NCBI GenBank assembly: GCA_963691755.1
Contig: OY829366.1
Coordinates: 3,100,001 to 3,164,000, forward strand
DNA: 64,000 nt
Direction of reading: 5' to 3'
Origin: Dinoroseobacter sp013215265
GTDB lineage: Bacteria > Pseudomonadota > Alphaproteobacteria > Rhodobacterales > Rhodobacteraceae
Made by a program: the position numbers and the translations under genes
Part shown: one piece after another, positions 51,997 through 60,554 of the stretch
How positions within the stretch are numbered: the stretch's first letter is position 1
Layout: each line of letters opens with the position of its first letter
The notes under the pieces: generated by a model
The model's database searches: none
The model's input: only the letters and a program-made list of their open reading frames with translations
What the model was told of the DNA's origin: nothing

Positions 51997-52398
51997 ATGA
52001 CACTGCCTGACCCCACCGCCCGAGACCGACAACGCGACGGACGACCCCATAGCCGATCCATGACCATGACACAGTTTCGGAGAACGCTCGCGGTTCAGAT
52101 CGAACATGTCGCCAGCGGAGGCCTAGGGGTGATCGTCCATCGCTACGGCCGACCGGCGGCGGTGCTGGTGTCCTATGAAGATTACGAATGCATGTGCGAG
52201 CTGCAGGATTTCGAAGACTGGGGACCCTACGAGACGAAGACGGGCCATAGGATGGGGACAGCGCTCTGGAAGAAGATGCGCCAGAAATTTGGGATCTCGA
52301 TGTTCCCACCAGCGAAGCGGCACCCGTTCGGGCCGATGATGGAGGACACAGCCCCAGGGGATGCAGCACAGCCGGGTAAGTGGGATCGGTGGAAATGA
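51997..52398 (+). CDS. Phd/YefM-like antitoxin, orphan
   Basis: Small DNA-binding protein of 133 residues. The N-terminal half carries SMTMTQFRRTLAVQIEHVAS and HRYGRPAAVLVSYEDYECM, the pattern of Phd/YefM prevent-host-death antitoxins (ParE/Doc/RelE partners). The C-terminal half is unlike the toxin-binding tail of Phd and ends with tryptophan-rich GKWDRWK. No toxin frame is adjacent on either side. AGGAG stands 8 bases before the ATG at 51997. It may be a stand-alone regulator or a broken module. Confidence 0.6.
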   Translation: MTLPDPTARDRQRDGRPHSRSMTMTQFRRTLAVQIEHVASGGLGVIVHRYGRPAAVLVSYEDYECMCELQDFEDWGPYETKTGHRMGTALWKKMRQKFGISMFPPAKRHPFGPMMEDTAPGDAAQPGKWDRWK

Positions 52399-52725
52399 GA
52401 CGGCGTTCAAGATCCAGAGCATTGGAGTGGCTGGTTGTTTGACGAGTAAGCTGAAGCCTCCGCGATTGAGACCTGGTAGGCTTAGGGCAATCAAACAAGG
52501 TTCGTCTTGCTGGCGCGCGAGATAGGCTGAGCCGCGCAAAGTATAATTGGGAGTTAGTTGAACACTTAGCGCTGTCACACTTTCAAAGCTTTGACCCATT
52601 TCCCGTCTCGCGAAGCCGATCGGGTCGTGTGAACACTTTTTCTGCGACGTAATGTGATATTGTTTTAACGCGACAGACTCCACAGATGTCTGATACCTCA
52701 ACTGATAGTTCATGGTATTAAGATA
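52399..52725. other. Intergenic region without a gene
   Basis: I see no supported gene, tRNA or terminator. Its right part is AT-rich and probably carries the promoter of the alpha/beta hydrolase gene. Confidence 0.4.
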
Positions 52726-53472
52726 TTGAATACGGTCATTTTTTGCCACGGCATGCCTGGTAGCGAAGCGGATGCAGAGCTGCTTCGCCAAACCAACCCA
52801 GACGCCAAGATTATTGCCTTGCCCCTGTTGGACGCTGTTTCCGAGAATTTGGACTTGGGAATTCAAAACGCATTTGATGCCGCATTGGATCAGGCTGGCG
52901 AAAGTCAGGTGCATTTGGTCGGTTTTTCGATCGGCACAATGGTCGCGATCAAACTGGCGGCGATGCGTCCTGAAAACGTGTCTCAGCTAAGCTTGATCTC
53001 AGCAGCCGCCCCTCTCTCACTCGGTAATTTCTTGCCAAAGATGGCCGGAAAACCTGTGTTCGACTTGGCTATGAAGCATCCCAAATTGCTGCGGCTTCTG
53101 ACGTGGTTTCAGGGTGCAATTGTACGTCTATCCCCTAACACGTTGATCAAAATGCTCTTTGCCAATAGCGGCCCCCGCGAGAAGGAGCTTTTAACTGATC
53201 CTTCATTTACCGAAATTCTGATCCAGGGGTTGTCCGCCAGTCTCGTGAGACGGTCGGCAAGCTATATTGCCTACGTTTCAGCCTATGTCACCGATTGGAG
53301 CGACACATTGCACCGCGTAAAGAGCCCGGTCACCCTTTGGCATGGTACAAAAGATACCTGGTCCCCTCCGGAAATGGCGGAAGAACTGGAGCGTGTGTTT
53401 GGGCAGAAAACGACTGTAAATCTGGTAGAAGACGCCGAGCATTATTCGACGCTTAAAGCAGCTCTGCTTTGA
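52726..53472 (+). CDS. Alpha/beta hydrolase
   Basis: Cytoplasmic hydrolase of 248 residues. Nucleophile elbow HLVGFSIGTMVAIKLAAMRP (G-F-S-I-G, Ser), acidic residue near LWHGTKDTWSPPEM, and His in VEDAEHYSTLKAALL complete the triad. The oxyanion region near the N-terminus is VIFCHGMPGSEADAE. The reaction is unknown; esterase or lactonase of quorum-sensing type is possible. Start is TTG at 52726, since no in-frame ATG precedes it; the ribosome-binding site is weak. It is a lone gene. Confidence 0.8.
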   Translation: MNTVIFCHGMPGSEADAELLRQTNPDAKIIALPLLDAVSENLDLGIQNAFDAALDQAGESQVHLVGFSIGTMVAIKLAAMRPENVSQLSLISAAAPLSLGNFLPKMAGKPVFDLAMKHPKLLRLLTWFQGAIVRLSPNTLIKMLFANSGPREKELLTDPSFTEILIQGLSASLVRRSASYIAYVSAYVTDWSDTLHRVKSPVTLWHGTKDTWSPPEMAEELERVFGQKTTVNLVEDAEHYSTLKAALL

Positions 53473-53627
53473 TACAGCGTGAAAGCGGCTGTTCACCCGC
53501 AATGTAGCCTGCAACGCTTTGGGATCGGAGCAGACATCCGCGACGCTTCCCACTCGGCTAAATTCCGGACCGTTTCGACCTGTTCACAAAGAACTTGAAG
53601 CGGTCTGAATAGGTATGGCTTTCAAAA

Positions 53628-54428
53628 TCAGCGGCGTGCGGCGATCCTCAAGCCTCCGACCAATCCGCGCGAAAAATACCCGGCCATCTTCGAATAAAAC
53701 GTCTCGATCGTTTCATACGCCTCAATTCCGTGGACGGAGACGTAATGTTCCTGAGAACCGCGAAAGCTCTTGAGGCGGTCAGATGTAAACTCTGTCCAAT
53801 CCTCCGTCATGTCTTCGGCCATTGAGACATCGAATCCAGCGGATTCTAACGATGAAAAATAGTCGCTCTTACTGACGAGTGAATTCGGAAATAGATGCTG
53901 TTTAAAATCGTCTATTTCGTGGTCGTCGGGGTCTTTTATCCTATAAAGATCTTCTACGAATAAGGTCCCGCCAGATCGAAGTGATCTGTGCAGTTTTCCG
54001 AGATATTCCGACCTGCGAGGGATGTGAAACAAGGCGAGCCAACTGACCGCGTGATCGTAGCTTCCAGTTTCAATGTCTAATTGAAGAAAATCGGCGTTCA
54101 CATGCGCAACACAGCCGACGAGGTTCGTTCGTGCCGTTAATTCCCGCGCGACGCGATCATAGTCGGCTTGTAGCTCGACAGCTGTCAGGGTTGCACCTGT
54201 GGCATTCGCTATGTGACGAGCACATCCGCCCCAACCGGATCCGACTTCCAAAACGCGATCTTGTGCTGTGATCTCGCAGGCCGCGATTGCAATATTGAGC
54301 GCTTCGGTGCCGTGATAATGGAGCTGGTCAAATCGCGTGAGAACATCAAGGGAGAGAGGCTTGTCCTTCCCATACCCGAGCGCTTCAAGATCAGAAAATA
54401 TGCGTTCTGGCCTCGGGTAGAGCTGCAT
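53628..54428 (-). CDS. SAM-dependent methyltransferase (CFA/sarcosine-methyltransferase-like)
   Basis: Class I methyltransferase of about 266 residues. SAM motif I VLEVGSGWGGCARHIANAT, motif II TLTAVELQADYDR and later VSWLALFHIPRRS. The N-terminal RPERIFSDLEALGYGKDKPL and the FDQLHYHGTEA lead-in resemble dimethylglycine/cyclopropane-fatty-acid-like enzymes. The substrate is unknown. The start is the ATG at 54428; an ATG at 54449 is possible. It is separated from the HxlR gene by about 184 bases on the same strand. Confidence 0.85.
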   Translation of the reverse strand: MQLYPRPERIFSDLEALGYGKDKPLSLDVLTRFDQLHYHGTEALNIAIAACEITAQDRVLEVGSGWGGCARHIANATGATLTAVELQADYDRVARELTARTNLVGCVAHVNADFLQLDIETGSYDHAVSWLALFHIPRRSEYLGKLHRSLRSGGTLFVEDLYRIKDPDDHEIDDFKQHLFPNSLVSKSDYFSSLESAGFDVSMAEDMTEDWTEFTSDRLKSFRGSQEHYVSVHGIEAYETIETFYSKMAGYFSRGLVGGLRIAARR

Positions 54429-54612
54429 CGACTTAATATCGTTTCTCAACTTCTAGACCCTCATAAGTACGCGGGACAGTATGAAGGCTTCCCGAAATGG
54501 TTCAAATCTTTCTTTATCTCTGGATCGTTTGCATCACATACGCGTCCGGATCGACGATCCAATCACCGATCTCTGCTGTCTTTCGCAAAAATACGGCTTC
54601 TCTGGCGCGTTC

Positions 54613-54978
54613 CTACTTAGCGGTGGCCTCGTCGTAAGCTTCCCGGGCCGCATCAATCTTGCTTAAGTGTTTCAACGCCCAGCACCCCAAAACACTAACG
54701 GGCTCTCGGAAGGACTGACCCATTTCGGTCAGGGTATATTCGACCTTGGGTGGGATCGTGGGATACTGGGTCCGCTTCACGAGCCCGTCTCGTTCCAGTT
54801 CCTTCAACGTCAAGCTCAACATACGTTGTGAGATACCCAGGTTTCGCTTGATCTCGTTAAAACGCATCGTCCCGTATTCGGTAAGAGAGATCACGACGAG
54901 CACGCTCCATCGGTCACCAACGCGCGACAGCACCTCGTTGATGCGTGTGCAATCCGGACAACGTTTGTCATCCAACAT
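54613..54978 (-). CDS. HxlR-family winged-helix regulator
   Basis: Small regulator of 121 residues. CPDCTRINEVLSRVGDRWSV (redox-type cysteines) opens the winged helix, then RFNEIKRNLGISQRMLSLTL and LVKRTQYPTIPPKVEYTLTE. HxlR proteins sense aldehydes, quinones, reactive electrophiles or disulfide stress, often via the N-terminal Cys. It is divergent from the nitroreductase and Hsp31-like genes with 125 bases between, the classic regulator-target arrangement. Confidence 0.93.
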   Translation of the reverse strand: MLDDKRCPDCTRINEVLSRVGDRWSVLVVISLTEYGTMRFNEIKRNLGISQRMLSLTLKELERDGLVKRTQYPTIPPKVEYTLTEMGQSFREPVSVLGCWALKHLSKIDAAREAYDEATAK

Positions 54979-55103
54979 ACCGGTTCCCTTTGTGTAACCG
55001 AGGGTCAGAAATGTGCCTTCTTGCGACGCAAATCAGTTCCTCATAGATAGTCGGTCACTAATATATACTGCTTCACTGAACTCCTGACAATAGGACCGAA
55101 CAC

Positions 55104-55745
55104 ATGACCCCAAAGCCTTTGAATGATCTTTTGAATTGGCGTTACGCCACTAAGAAGATGGACCCCTCCAAACCTGTGCCACAGGAAAAGGTCGACGCGA
55201 TTATCGAGGCGATCCGTATGGCCCCGACCTCCAGCGGCACCCAGCCGTTCGAAGTTTTTGTTGTGACCAATCCCGATGTTTTGGCAGAGGTCCGCAAGGC
55301 GGCATCGGATCAGTCGCAGATCACTGATGGCTCTCATCTTTTGGTCTTTGCGGCCTGGGACAACTACACGTCAGAGCGGATCGACACTGTGGTGGATCTG
55401 AACGTGCAGGCCCGAGGTGATCTGCCGATGCTGCACGCCTATTATGACAGACTGAAGTCTAATTACCTGCCGCGCGACGCCGAGGTGAACTATGCCCATG
55501 CCGCGCGCCAGGCCTATATCGCGCTGGGTATTGCGCTGGTCGCAGCCGCCGAGCAGGAGGTCGATAGCACGCCGATGGAAGGCTTTGACCCTGCCGCGGT
55601 GGACGCGATCCTTGGGCTGAAAGAGCGTGGTTTGCGGTCTGTCGTCTTGATGCCATTGGGCTATCGCGATGCAAGCGGCGACTGGCTGGCCCCGATGGGC
55701 AAGGTTCGCAAATCCCGCGACACCATCGTCACGGAAGTGAACTGA
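55104..55745 (+). CDS. Nitroreductase-family NAD(P)H oxidoreductase
   Basis: FMN-dependent oxidoreductase of 213 residues: LLNWRYATKKMDPSKPVPQE, IIEAIRMAPTSSGTQPFEVF and SVVLMPLGYRDASGDWLAP. NfnB/NfsB type. Reduces nitroaromatics or quinones with NAD(P)H. It precedes the Hsp31-like gene by 1 base, so they form an operon under the divergent HxlR regulator. A common defence unit against electrophiles and quinones. Confidence 0.92.
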   Translation: MTPKPLNDLLNWRYATKKMDPSKPVPQEKVDAIIEAIRMAPTSSGTQPFEVFVVTNPDVLAEVRKAASDQSQITDGSHLLVFAAWDNYTSERIDTVVDLNVQARGDLPMLHAYYDRLKSNYLPRDAEVNYAHAARQAYIALGIALVAAAEQEVDSTPMEGFDPAAVDAILGLKERGLRSVVLMPLGYRDASGDWLAPMGKVRKSRDTIVTEVN

Positions 55746-55746
55746 T

Positions 55747-56598
55747 ATGGGCCTCCTACGCAAACTGTTCCGCGCGACACCGACACCCACAGCCGACGGC
55801 GCGTTTAGCCCGTCCCCTTTGGCGATCAGGTTAGGCACGTCGCCCACCACGGACTATGATGGCGGGGTTTATCCCACGCTCTACACGGGCAGCAAAAACC
55901 GAATCCTGATGATCTGTACCGAAGAGCGCAACATGACGATGGCCAATGGCAAGAAGTTCTCGACCGGAAACCATCCTGTCGAGATGGGCCTGCCGATGTT
56001 GCATCTGATGAACGCAGGCTTTGAGTTCGATATTGTCACCCCAACCGGCGCACCCGTTGTCATCGAAGAATGGGCAATGCCTGCGGATGATGCGGATATC
56101 AAAGGGCTTTATCGCGATTACGCAGAGGCCTTTGCAAACCCCGGCAGCCTTGCGGAGTTCGTTGCGAACAAGATGGAAAATGCAGGGTCTTATGCCGCTG
56201 TCTACATTCCAGGGGGGCATGGGGCGATGCTTGGCCTGCCCGACAATGCCGACGTCGGCAAAGTGCTGCACTGGGCCCATGAACAGGAGATGTTTACACT
56301 GGCTCTTTGTCATGGCCCCGCAGCGCTATTGGCCGCGAAGACCGACGAGGGGTTCTTGTATGACGGCTACAAGATGACCGTGTTCCCGGATGCGGTGGAC
56401 AAACAAACCCCTGTGATCGGCTATCTGCCGGGTCCGATGCCATGGTGGGTGGGTGAAAAGCTGACGGCCTTGGGCGCGCAGATCACCAACACCAAGGCGG
56501 ATGCATCCTGCCATGTTGATCGTCGTCTCGTCACGGGCGCGAGCCCCAAAGCGGCGAATGCGTTTGGACGGCTGGCCGCGGAGACGTTGCTGAAATAG
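55747..56598 (+). CDS. DJ-1/PfpI-family protein, Hsp31 (glyoxalase III)-like
   Basis: Soluble protein of 283 residues. The catalytic Cys sits in TLALCHGPAALLAA, with a His beside it and the acidic partner in VEMGLPMLHLMNA; length and the P-domain-like N-terminus (about 1-45) match E. coli Hsp31 (HchA), which converts methylglyoxal to lactate and acts as a chaperone/deglycase. ATG follows the nitroreductase stop by 1 base. It fits the electrophile-defence theme with the HxlR regulator. Confidence 0.88.
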   Translation: MGLLRKLFRATPTPTADGAFSPSPLAIRLGTSPTTDYDGGVYPTLYTGSKNRILMICTEERNMTMANGKKFSTGNHPVEMGLPMLHLMNAGFEFDIVTPTGAPVVIEEWAMPADDADIKGLYRDYAEAFANPGSLAEFVANKMENAGSYAAVYIPGGHGAMLGLPDNADVGKVLHWAHEQEMFTLALCHGPAALLAAKTDEGFLYDGYKMTVFPDAVDKQTPVIGYLPGPMPWWVGEKLTALGAQITNTKADASCHVDRRLVTGASPKAANAFGRLAAETLLK

Positions 56599-56905
56599 GC
56601 GCGCAAACTTGAAACTGACCGCGAGGTGCCGTGCAGATATGCATGCGCCTTGCGGTATTGGTTTTAGGGGGTGCGGGGCAGATGGGTGGTGCTGGGCGTG
56701 TGGATGACGGGATGGGGCGGGAAGCGGCCATGCGCTGCGCTCTGCGCCAAGGTCTGCTATGTGGGACAAAGCGCTAATTCGCGCGTCAGAGACGTAAGTC
56801 GACTTTTGCAATACGCCTATCGTATGTAACCGGGGTTGGAACGCGAAATCATGCCGCCCAAGTTACCGAGTGACTGCAGCCCAACGGACGGAATCTACAT
56901 CATTG
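56599..56905. other. Intergenic region with a possible degenerate repeat
   Basis: No gene fits. G-rich part at about 56660-56720. The stretch at about 56721-56790 (containing GCCAAGGTCTGCTATGTGGG and ACAAAGC) looks like a motif I recall as recurring in Rhodobacteraceae intergenic DNA; this is recognition by eye, unverified. Confidence 0.3.
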
Positions 56906-58447
56906 TCATCTTGAGGATGAGCATTGATAATACGGAGTTGTGTTGGACGTATTTTGCAAATAATTGCCGTAGAATTTTTCGACCTCCGGGAACACTTGCT
57001 CGCGCAGCCAATGCCGTTCCTCTTCCTCTGAATCGCGGGGCCTGGATAGCGCTTCCGCGATCTGCGACAAGACCGTGTCGCGATCGACGAAATTGAACTT
57101 GCCGTCTTCAAAGATCGTGCGTCCGGCAACCAAGACTGCTTTGACATCTTTGGTTTTGGCGCGGTGCATCAAAGCATCCAGCGGTGGGATATCAGGATCC
57201 TGGAACGGGTAGGTCGCGCTGTCGTAATCCAGAACAACAGCGTCTATTTGCCGTCCAGGCTCAAGACGGCCAATTTCTGCGCCAAAAGGTGTGGTCATTG
57301 CGCCATGCTCGGTCGCCATGCGCAAGATCTGGGCAGGGGATGGAACATCAGAGCGCCTCATGCCAGGGACGCGGTGGACCGTAAGAGCCATACGCATTTC
57401 TTGCAGCATATCGCGGTCATCGTTGATGCCCGCTTCGTCAATCCCCATGCCGACTGTCATGCCGCGCTTTTGGAGTTCCATCAAAGGCAACACGCCCGAG
57501 CGGAGCCTAAAATTCGACGAGCAGTTATGGCAAATGCAAGTGTCTGTGCCTGCGCAGATTTCAATGTCCTCTTCAGTCATCCATACCCCGTGGCCCAGCG
57601 TCATGTGCGGCCCTAGTAGCCCCAGCTTTTCTAGGTGTTTGACCGCCGTCGTTCCGGTGCGTCGATAGGCGTATTCCTTCTGATACGCAGTTTCGAGCAG
57701 GTGCATATGCATTGGAACATCAGCAGTTTTGGATTTCTCCTGGATTGCCAGCAGCCCATCGTCAGTCATCCAGTGTAGGTTTGCTGGGGACAGTTGGATG
57801 CGCGCGCGTGGGTTCTTGTTCTGTCCAACAAGCATATCGAACAACTGCATAAACCCATCGAAATCAAGCGTCTGCTGCGCGAAGAACGCAGCCATGGCTT
57901 GTGCAACTCTGGGCGGAAGACGTGCACAAAAAGCCTCATCGGCCTCATAAACAAACCTGTTCTGTTCACGCACGGCATAGCAGTACGACACACGCATTCC
58001 GATATCTTCGTAGGCCTTTAAAACACCGCTGGCTGAAGCGACCACATCGTCCAAACTGCCCTTGGCCCACCCTTGGATATGCTGCACCGTCGTCACACCA
58101 GAGGCGATCATTTCGAAGGCCGAAAAAAGCGTGTCGAGGTAGGGATCGATCTTGCGCATTGCAAGTCGCGCAGCAAACCACAGCTCAAGCGGAGAGTCGG
58201 GTGCACCCATTTGCAAGGGCGTCAAACCGATATGGTGGTGACTGTTGATGAGCCCAGGCAGGATTATGTGTTGCCCGTAATGGGTCACCACGGCGTCGGG
58301 ATAGCTTGTCTTGATGTCCTGTGCCGAACCAATTTTAAGTACGACGCCATCTTCAAAGGCAATCGCGCCATCCTCGATTAAGTCGGGTGTATCGTCGTCT
58401 TTGATGCCCGTAATGATCCTACGGGCGCTTAGGATTTCGACGCTCAT
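56906..58447 (-). CDS. Amidohydrolase (AtzA/TrzN-like, substrate unknown)
   Basis: Zinc amidohydrolase of 513 residues. Metal motifs: PGLINSHHHIGLTPLQMGAP (HxH), PMHMHLLETAYQKEYA, MTLGHGVWMTEEDI and GMGIDEAGINDDRDM (Asp). The family removes amino, chloro or alkoxy groups from rings (triazines, cytosine, guanine). The C-terminal about 15 residues after NYLQN look unrelated. The ATG at 58447 fits. It lies 234 bases downstream of the TRAP operon on the same strand, so it may treat the imported compound. Confidence 0.85.
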   Translation of the reverse strand: MSVEILSARRIITGIKDDDTPDLIEDGAIAFEDGVVLKIGSAQDIKTSYPDAVVTHYGQHIILPGLINSHHHIGLTPLQMGAPDSPLELWFAARLAMRKIDPYLDTLFSAFEMIASGVTTVQHIQGWAKGSLDDVVASASGVLKAYEDIGMRVSYCYAVREQNRFVYEADEAFCARLPPRVAQAMAAFFAQQTLDFDGFMQLFDMLVGQNKNPRARIQLSPANLHWMTDDGLLAIQEKSKTADVPMHMHLLETAYQKEYAYRRTGTTAVKHLEKLGLLGPHMTLGHGVWMTEEDIEICAGTDTCICHNCSSNFRLRSGVLPLMELQKRGMTVGMGIDEAGINDDRDMLQEMRMALTVHRVPGMRRSDVPSPAQILRMATEHGAMTTPFGAEIGRLEPGRQIDAVVLDYDSATYPFQDPDIPPLDALMHRAKTKDVKAVLVAGRTIFEDGKFNFVDRDTVLSQIAEALSRPRDSEEEERHWLREQVFPEVEKFYGNYLQNTSNTTPYYQCSSSR

Positions 58448-58681
58448 GATACGTCCCTTTCCTTTTTTGTTAATGATACGGCAGCATACTTCGAATGCGA
58501 GGCCGGGCTGTGGCACGCCATATTCCCGCCAGATCGCCTCACATTTGTACCGGTTGGTCGCAAAACGGGTCTTCAGCCGTCTTTATGGAAGCTTTGAGCG
58601 AACCGGATGTAAGCTGGTCAGTAGAGCCCTCCGATCCAAAACGGGCTGCCAAGCACGAGGTCGGAAATGCGCTATATGCGT

Positions 58682-59983
58682 TCAAAACAGCGCCTCGGGG
58701 ACCACCATGACGATCTGTGGCCACAGGATGATCAGGCCAATCATGATCAACATAGCCGCGACAAAGGGCAGAATACCGCGATAGACATCGGCTAATTCGC
58801 CACGCCCGCGCACCCCTTGGACGACATAGAGGTTCATACCGACCGGCGGTGTGATCAGGGCAAGCTCCATCATGATTACAAGGAAAATGCCGAACCAGAC
58901 TGGGTCGATGCCAAGATGCAAGATGACCGGCATTACCACGGGAATGGTCCCTACCATCATCGAGAGAGTTTCCAAAAAGCAACCCATTACAAGATAGAAC
59001 AACACAAGGATCAGGATCATCTCGGTTGCGTTTAGTCCCAGTTCAGTGACGGCGCGGCTCATCGCCTGCGGCACGCCAAGCAAGCCAACGATAAAATTTA
59101 GAAAGAACGCGGCAGTTATGATGAAAAGAAGCATCGCTGAGGTTTTGATTGTTGCGATGAAGGCGGCATGCAGCATGTCAAAAGACAGTGCGCGGTTTGC
59201 TGCGGCAAGCCCAAACGCGAGAACCACACCAAGTGCTGCCGCTTCCGTCGGCGTGGCCCAGCCGCCATAGATCGCGCCCATCACAATGAAAAAGATCCCA
59301 AGCGGTGGAAGCAGATACCGCAGCCGGCGTAGCCGTTCTGCCCGGGGTGGCACCTGTGTCACTTGCTCGGCCAGCGACGGTTTCCAGAGGACGGCGGCGG
59401 CAATGATCGCCATGAAGAGAACGGTTAGCAGTACGCCGGGTAATATGCCGGCCGCAAAGAGCTGCCCGATAGAGGTGTTTGTCAACGCGCCATAAATGAT
59501 CAGGTTGACCGATGGGGGGATTAGGATGCCAAGCGTCGCGCCAGCGGCAATCGTGCCCAACACAAGCGGTTCGTGATAGGCGCGCCGCTTGAATTCATCC
59601 AATGCAACGGTGCCGATGGTGGCGGCGGTCGCGACCGAGGATCCCGAGACCGCTGAGAACAATGCGCAAGCGCCAATATTGGTGTGCAAGAGCCCGCCGG
59701 GCAAACGGCTCAACCAATCGGTCAGGCTTTCATACATGTTACGGGTAATGCCTGCACGGAGCAGCAATTCTCCCAACAAAACAAAGAGCGGAATGGTCGT
59801 AAGCAGGAAATCATTCATCACCGCCCAAAGGTTTGTTCCAAAGGACAAAAGAACCGGCGGTCCGAAATAGACCAGTGCGCCCAGTACGCCCGTCGCCAAC
59901 ATGGCAATGCCCACATGTAAACCGATGAACATCAGCCCAAGCATAATTACGAAGCCGATAAGTGCGCCTGTTAGGTCGATCAT
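58682..59983 (-). CDS. TRAP transporter large permease (DctM type)
   Basis: Inner-membrane permease of 433 residues, about 12 helices. Signature: GVLGALVYFGPPVLLSFGTN, ATAATIGTVALDEFKRR, IAAGATLGILIPPSVNLIIY and MELALITPPVGMNLYVVQGV. Moves a substrate delivered by the DctP protein, driven by sodium. Overlaps dctQ by 4 bases. The compound is unknown; the neighbours argue for a cyclic amide or ureide. Confidence 0.95.
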   Translation of the reverse strand: MIDLTGALIGFVIMLGLMFIGLHVGIAMLATGVLGALVYFGPPVLLSFGTNLWAVMNDFLLTTIPLFVLLGELLLRAGITRNMYESLTDWLSRLPGGLLHTNIGACALFSAVSGSSVATAATIGTVALDEFKRRAYHEPLVLGTIAAGATLGILIPPSVNLIIYGALTNTSIGQLFAAGILPGVLLTVLFMAIIAAAVLWKPSLAEQVTQVPPRAERLRRLRYLLPPLGIFFIVMGAIYGGWATPTEAAALGVVLAFGLAAANRALSFDMLHAAFIATIKTSAMLLFIITAAFFLNFIVGLLGVPQAMSRAVTELGLNATEMILILVLFYLVMGCFLETLSMMVGTIPVVMPVILHLGIDPVWFGIFLVIMMELALITPPVGMNLYVVQGVRGRGELADVYRGILPFVAAMLIMIGLIILWPQIVMVVPEALF

Positions 59984-60504
59984 TTTCGGGCCTCTTCAAT
60001 CTCTTCTGCGACTGTGGGCGGAGCCAGCACGCGGTCGGCATTTTCTAAACCATGGCGCAGCGCCAGCAGGCCTCTGAGCGCTGTCCAAAGCGCGGAAAGG
60101 GCAAAAATGACCAGCCCAGCCATCCAAAGGGATTGAGGAATCCACAGAGGTACTTGCAGCGGGCTTGAGGAGACCGAGCCGAAGGCCAGGCTATCGTCCA
60201 AGGTGCGCCAGCCCATATAGCCCATGAAAGCGGCGCCTATCCCCAACGCGACGTATGAAACCAGGTTTAATCCAGCCTGAACCCGACCAGGTAGGCGCAA
60301 AAGCAGCACGTCAATCCGGGTATGAGCGCGTTCGACTGCCGCCAAAGCCATGCCAAAGGTGCCGGTGATTGCAACCACGTAGCCGCCAATTTCATCAACC
60401 CCTTGCAGGGAGTGATTGAAAAGCTTGCGGGCGAAAATCTCGAATACAATGAGAAATGAAAGCCCAAGACAGGCATATCCGCCCAGTATTCCGATAATGC
60501 GCAT
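59980..60504 (-). CDS. TRAP transporter small permease (DctQ type)
   Basis: Inner-membrane protein of 174 residues, four helices. The pattern FEIFARKLFNHSLQGVDEIG, AAVERAHTRIDVLLLRLPGR and IPQSLWMAGLVIFALSALWT marks DctQ. Its stop overlaps the dctM start; dctP lies 50 bases upstream. Its C-terminal part is a cytoplasmic acidic tail. Confidence 0.93.
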   Translation of the reverse strand: MRIIGILGGYACLGLSFLIVFEIFARKLFNHSLQGVDEIGGYVVAITGTFGMALAAVERAHTRIDVLLLRLPGRVQAGLNLVSYVALGIGAAFMGYMGWRTLDDSLAFGSVSSSPLQVPLWIPQSLWMAGLVIFALSALWTALRGLLALRHGLENADRVLAPPTVAEEIEEARK

Positions 60505-60554
60505 GACTAGGTCCCATTTTGTTGGCGCGCGCCAGACCGGCGCGCGCCATTGGA

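Noticed and set aside
51997..52725. Toxin partner for the Phd-like antitoxin
   Set aside because: No frame downstream or upstream has RelE, ParE, Doc or Txe-like motifs.
51806..52914. Long minus-strand frames opposite the Phd-like gene and alpha/beta hydrolase
   Set aside because: They overlap genes with recognisable motifs and have low-complexity translations.
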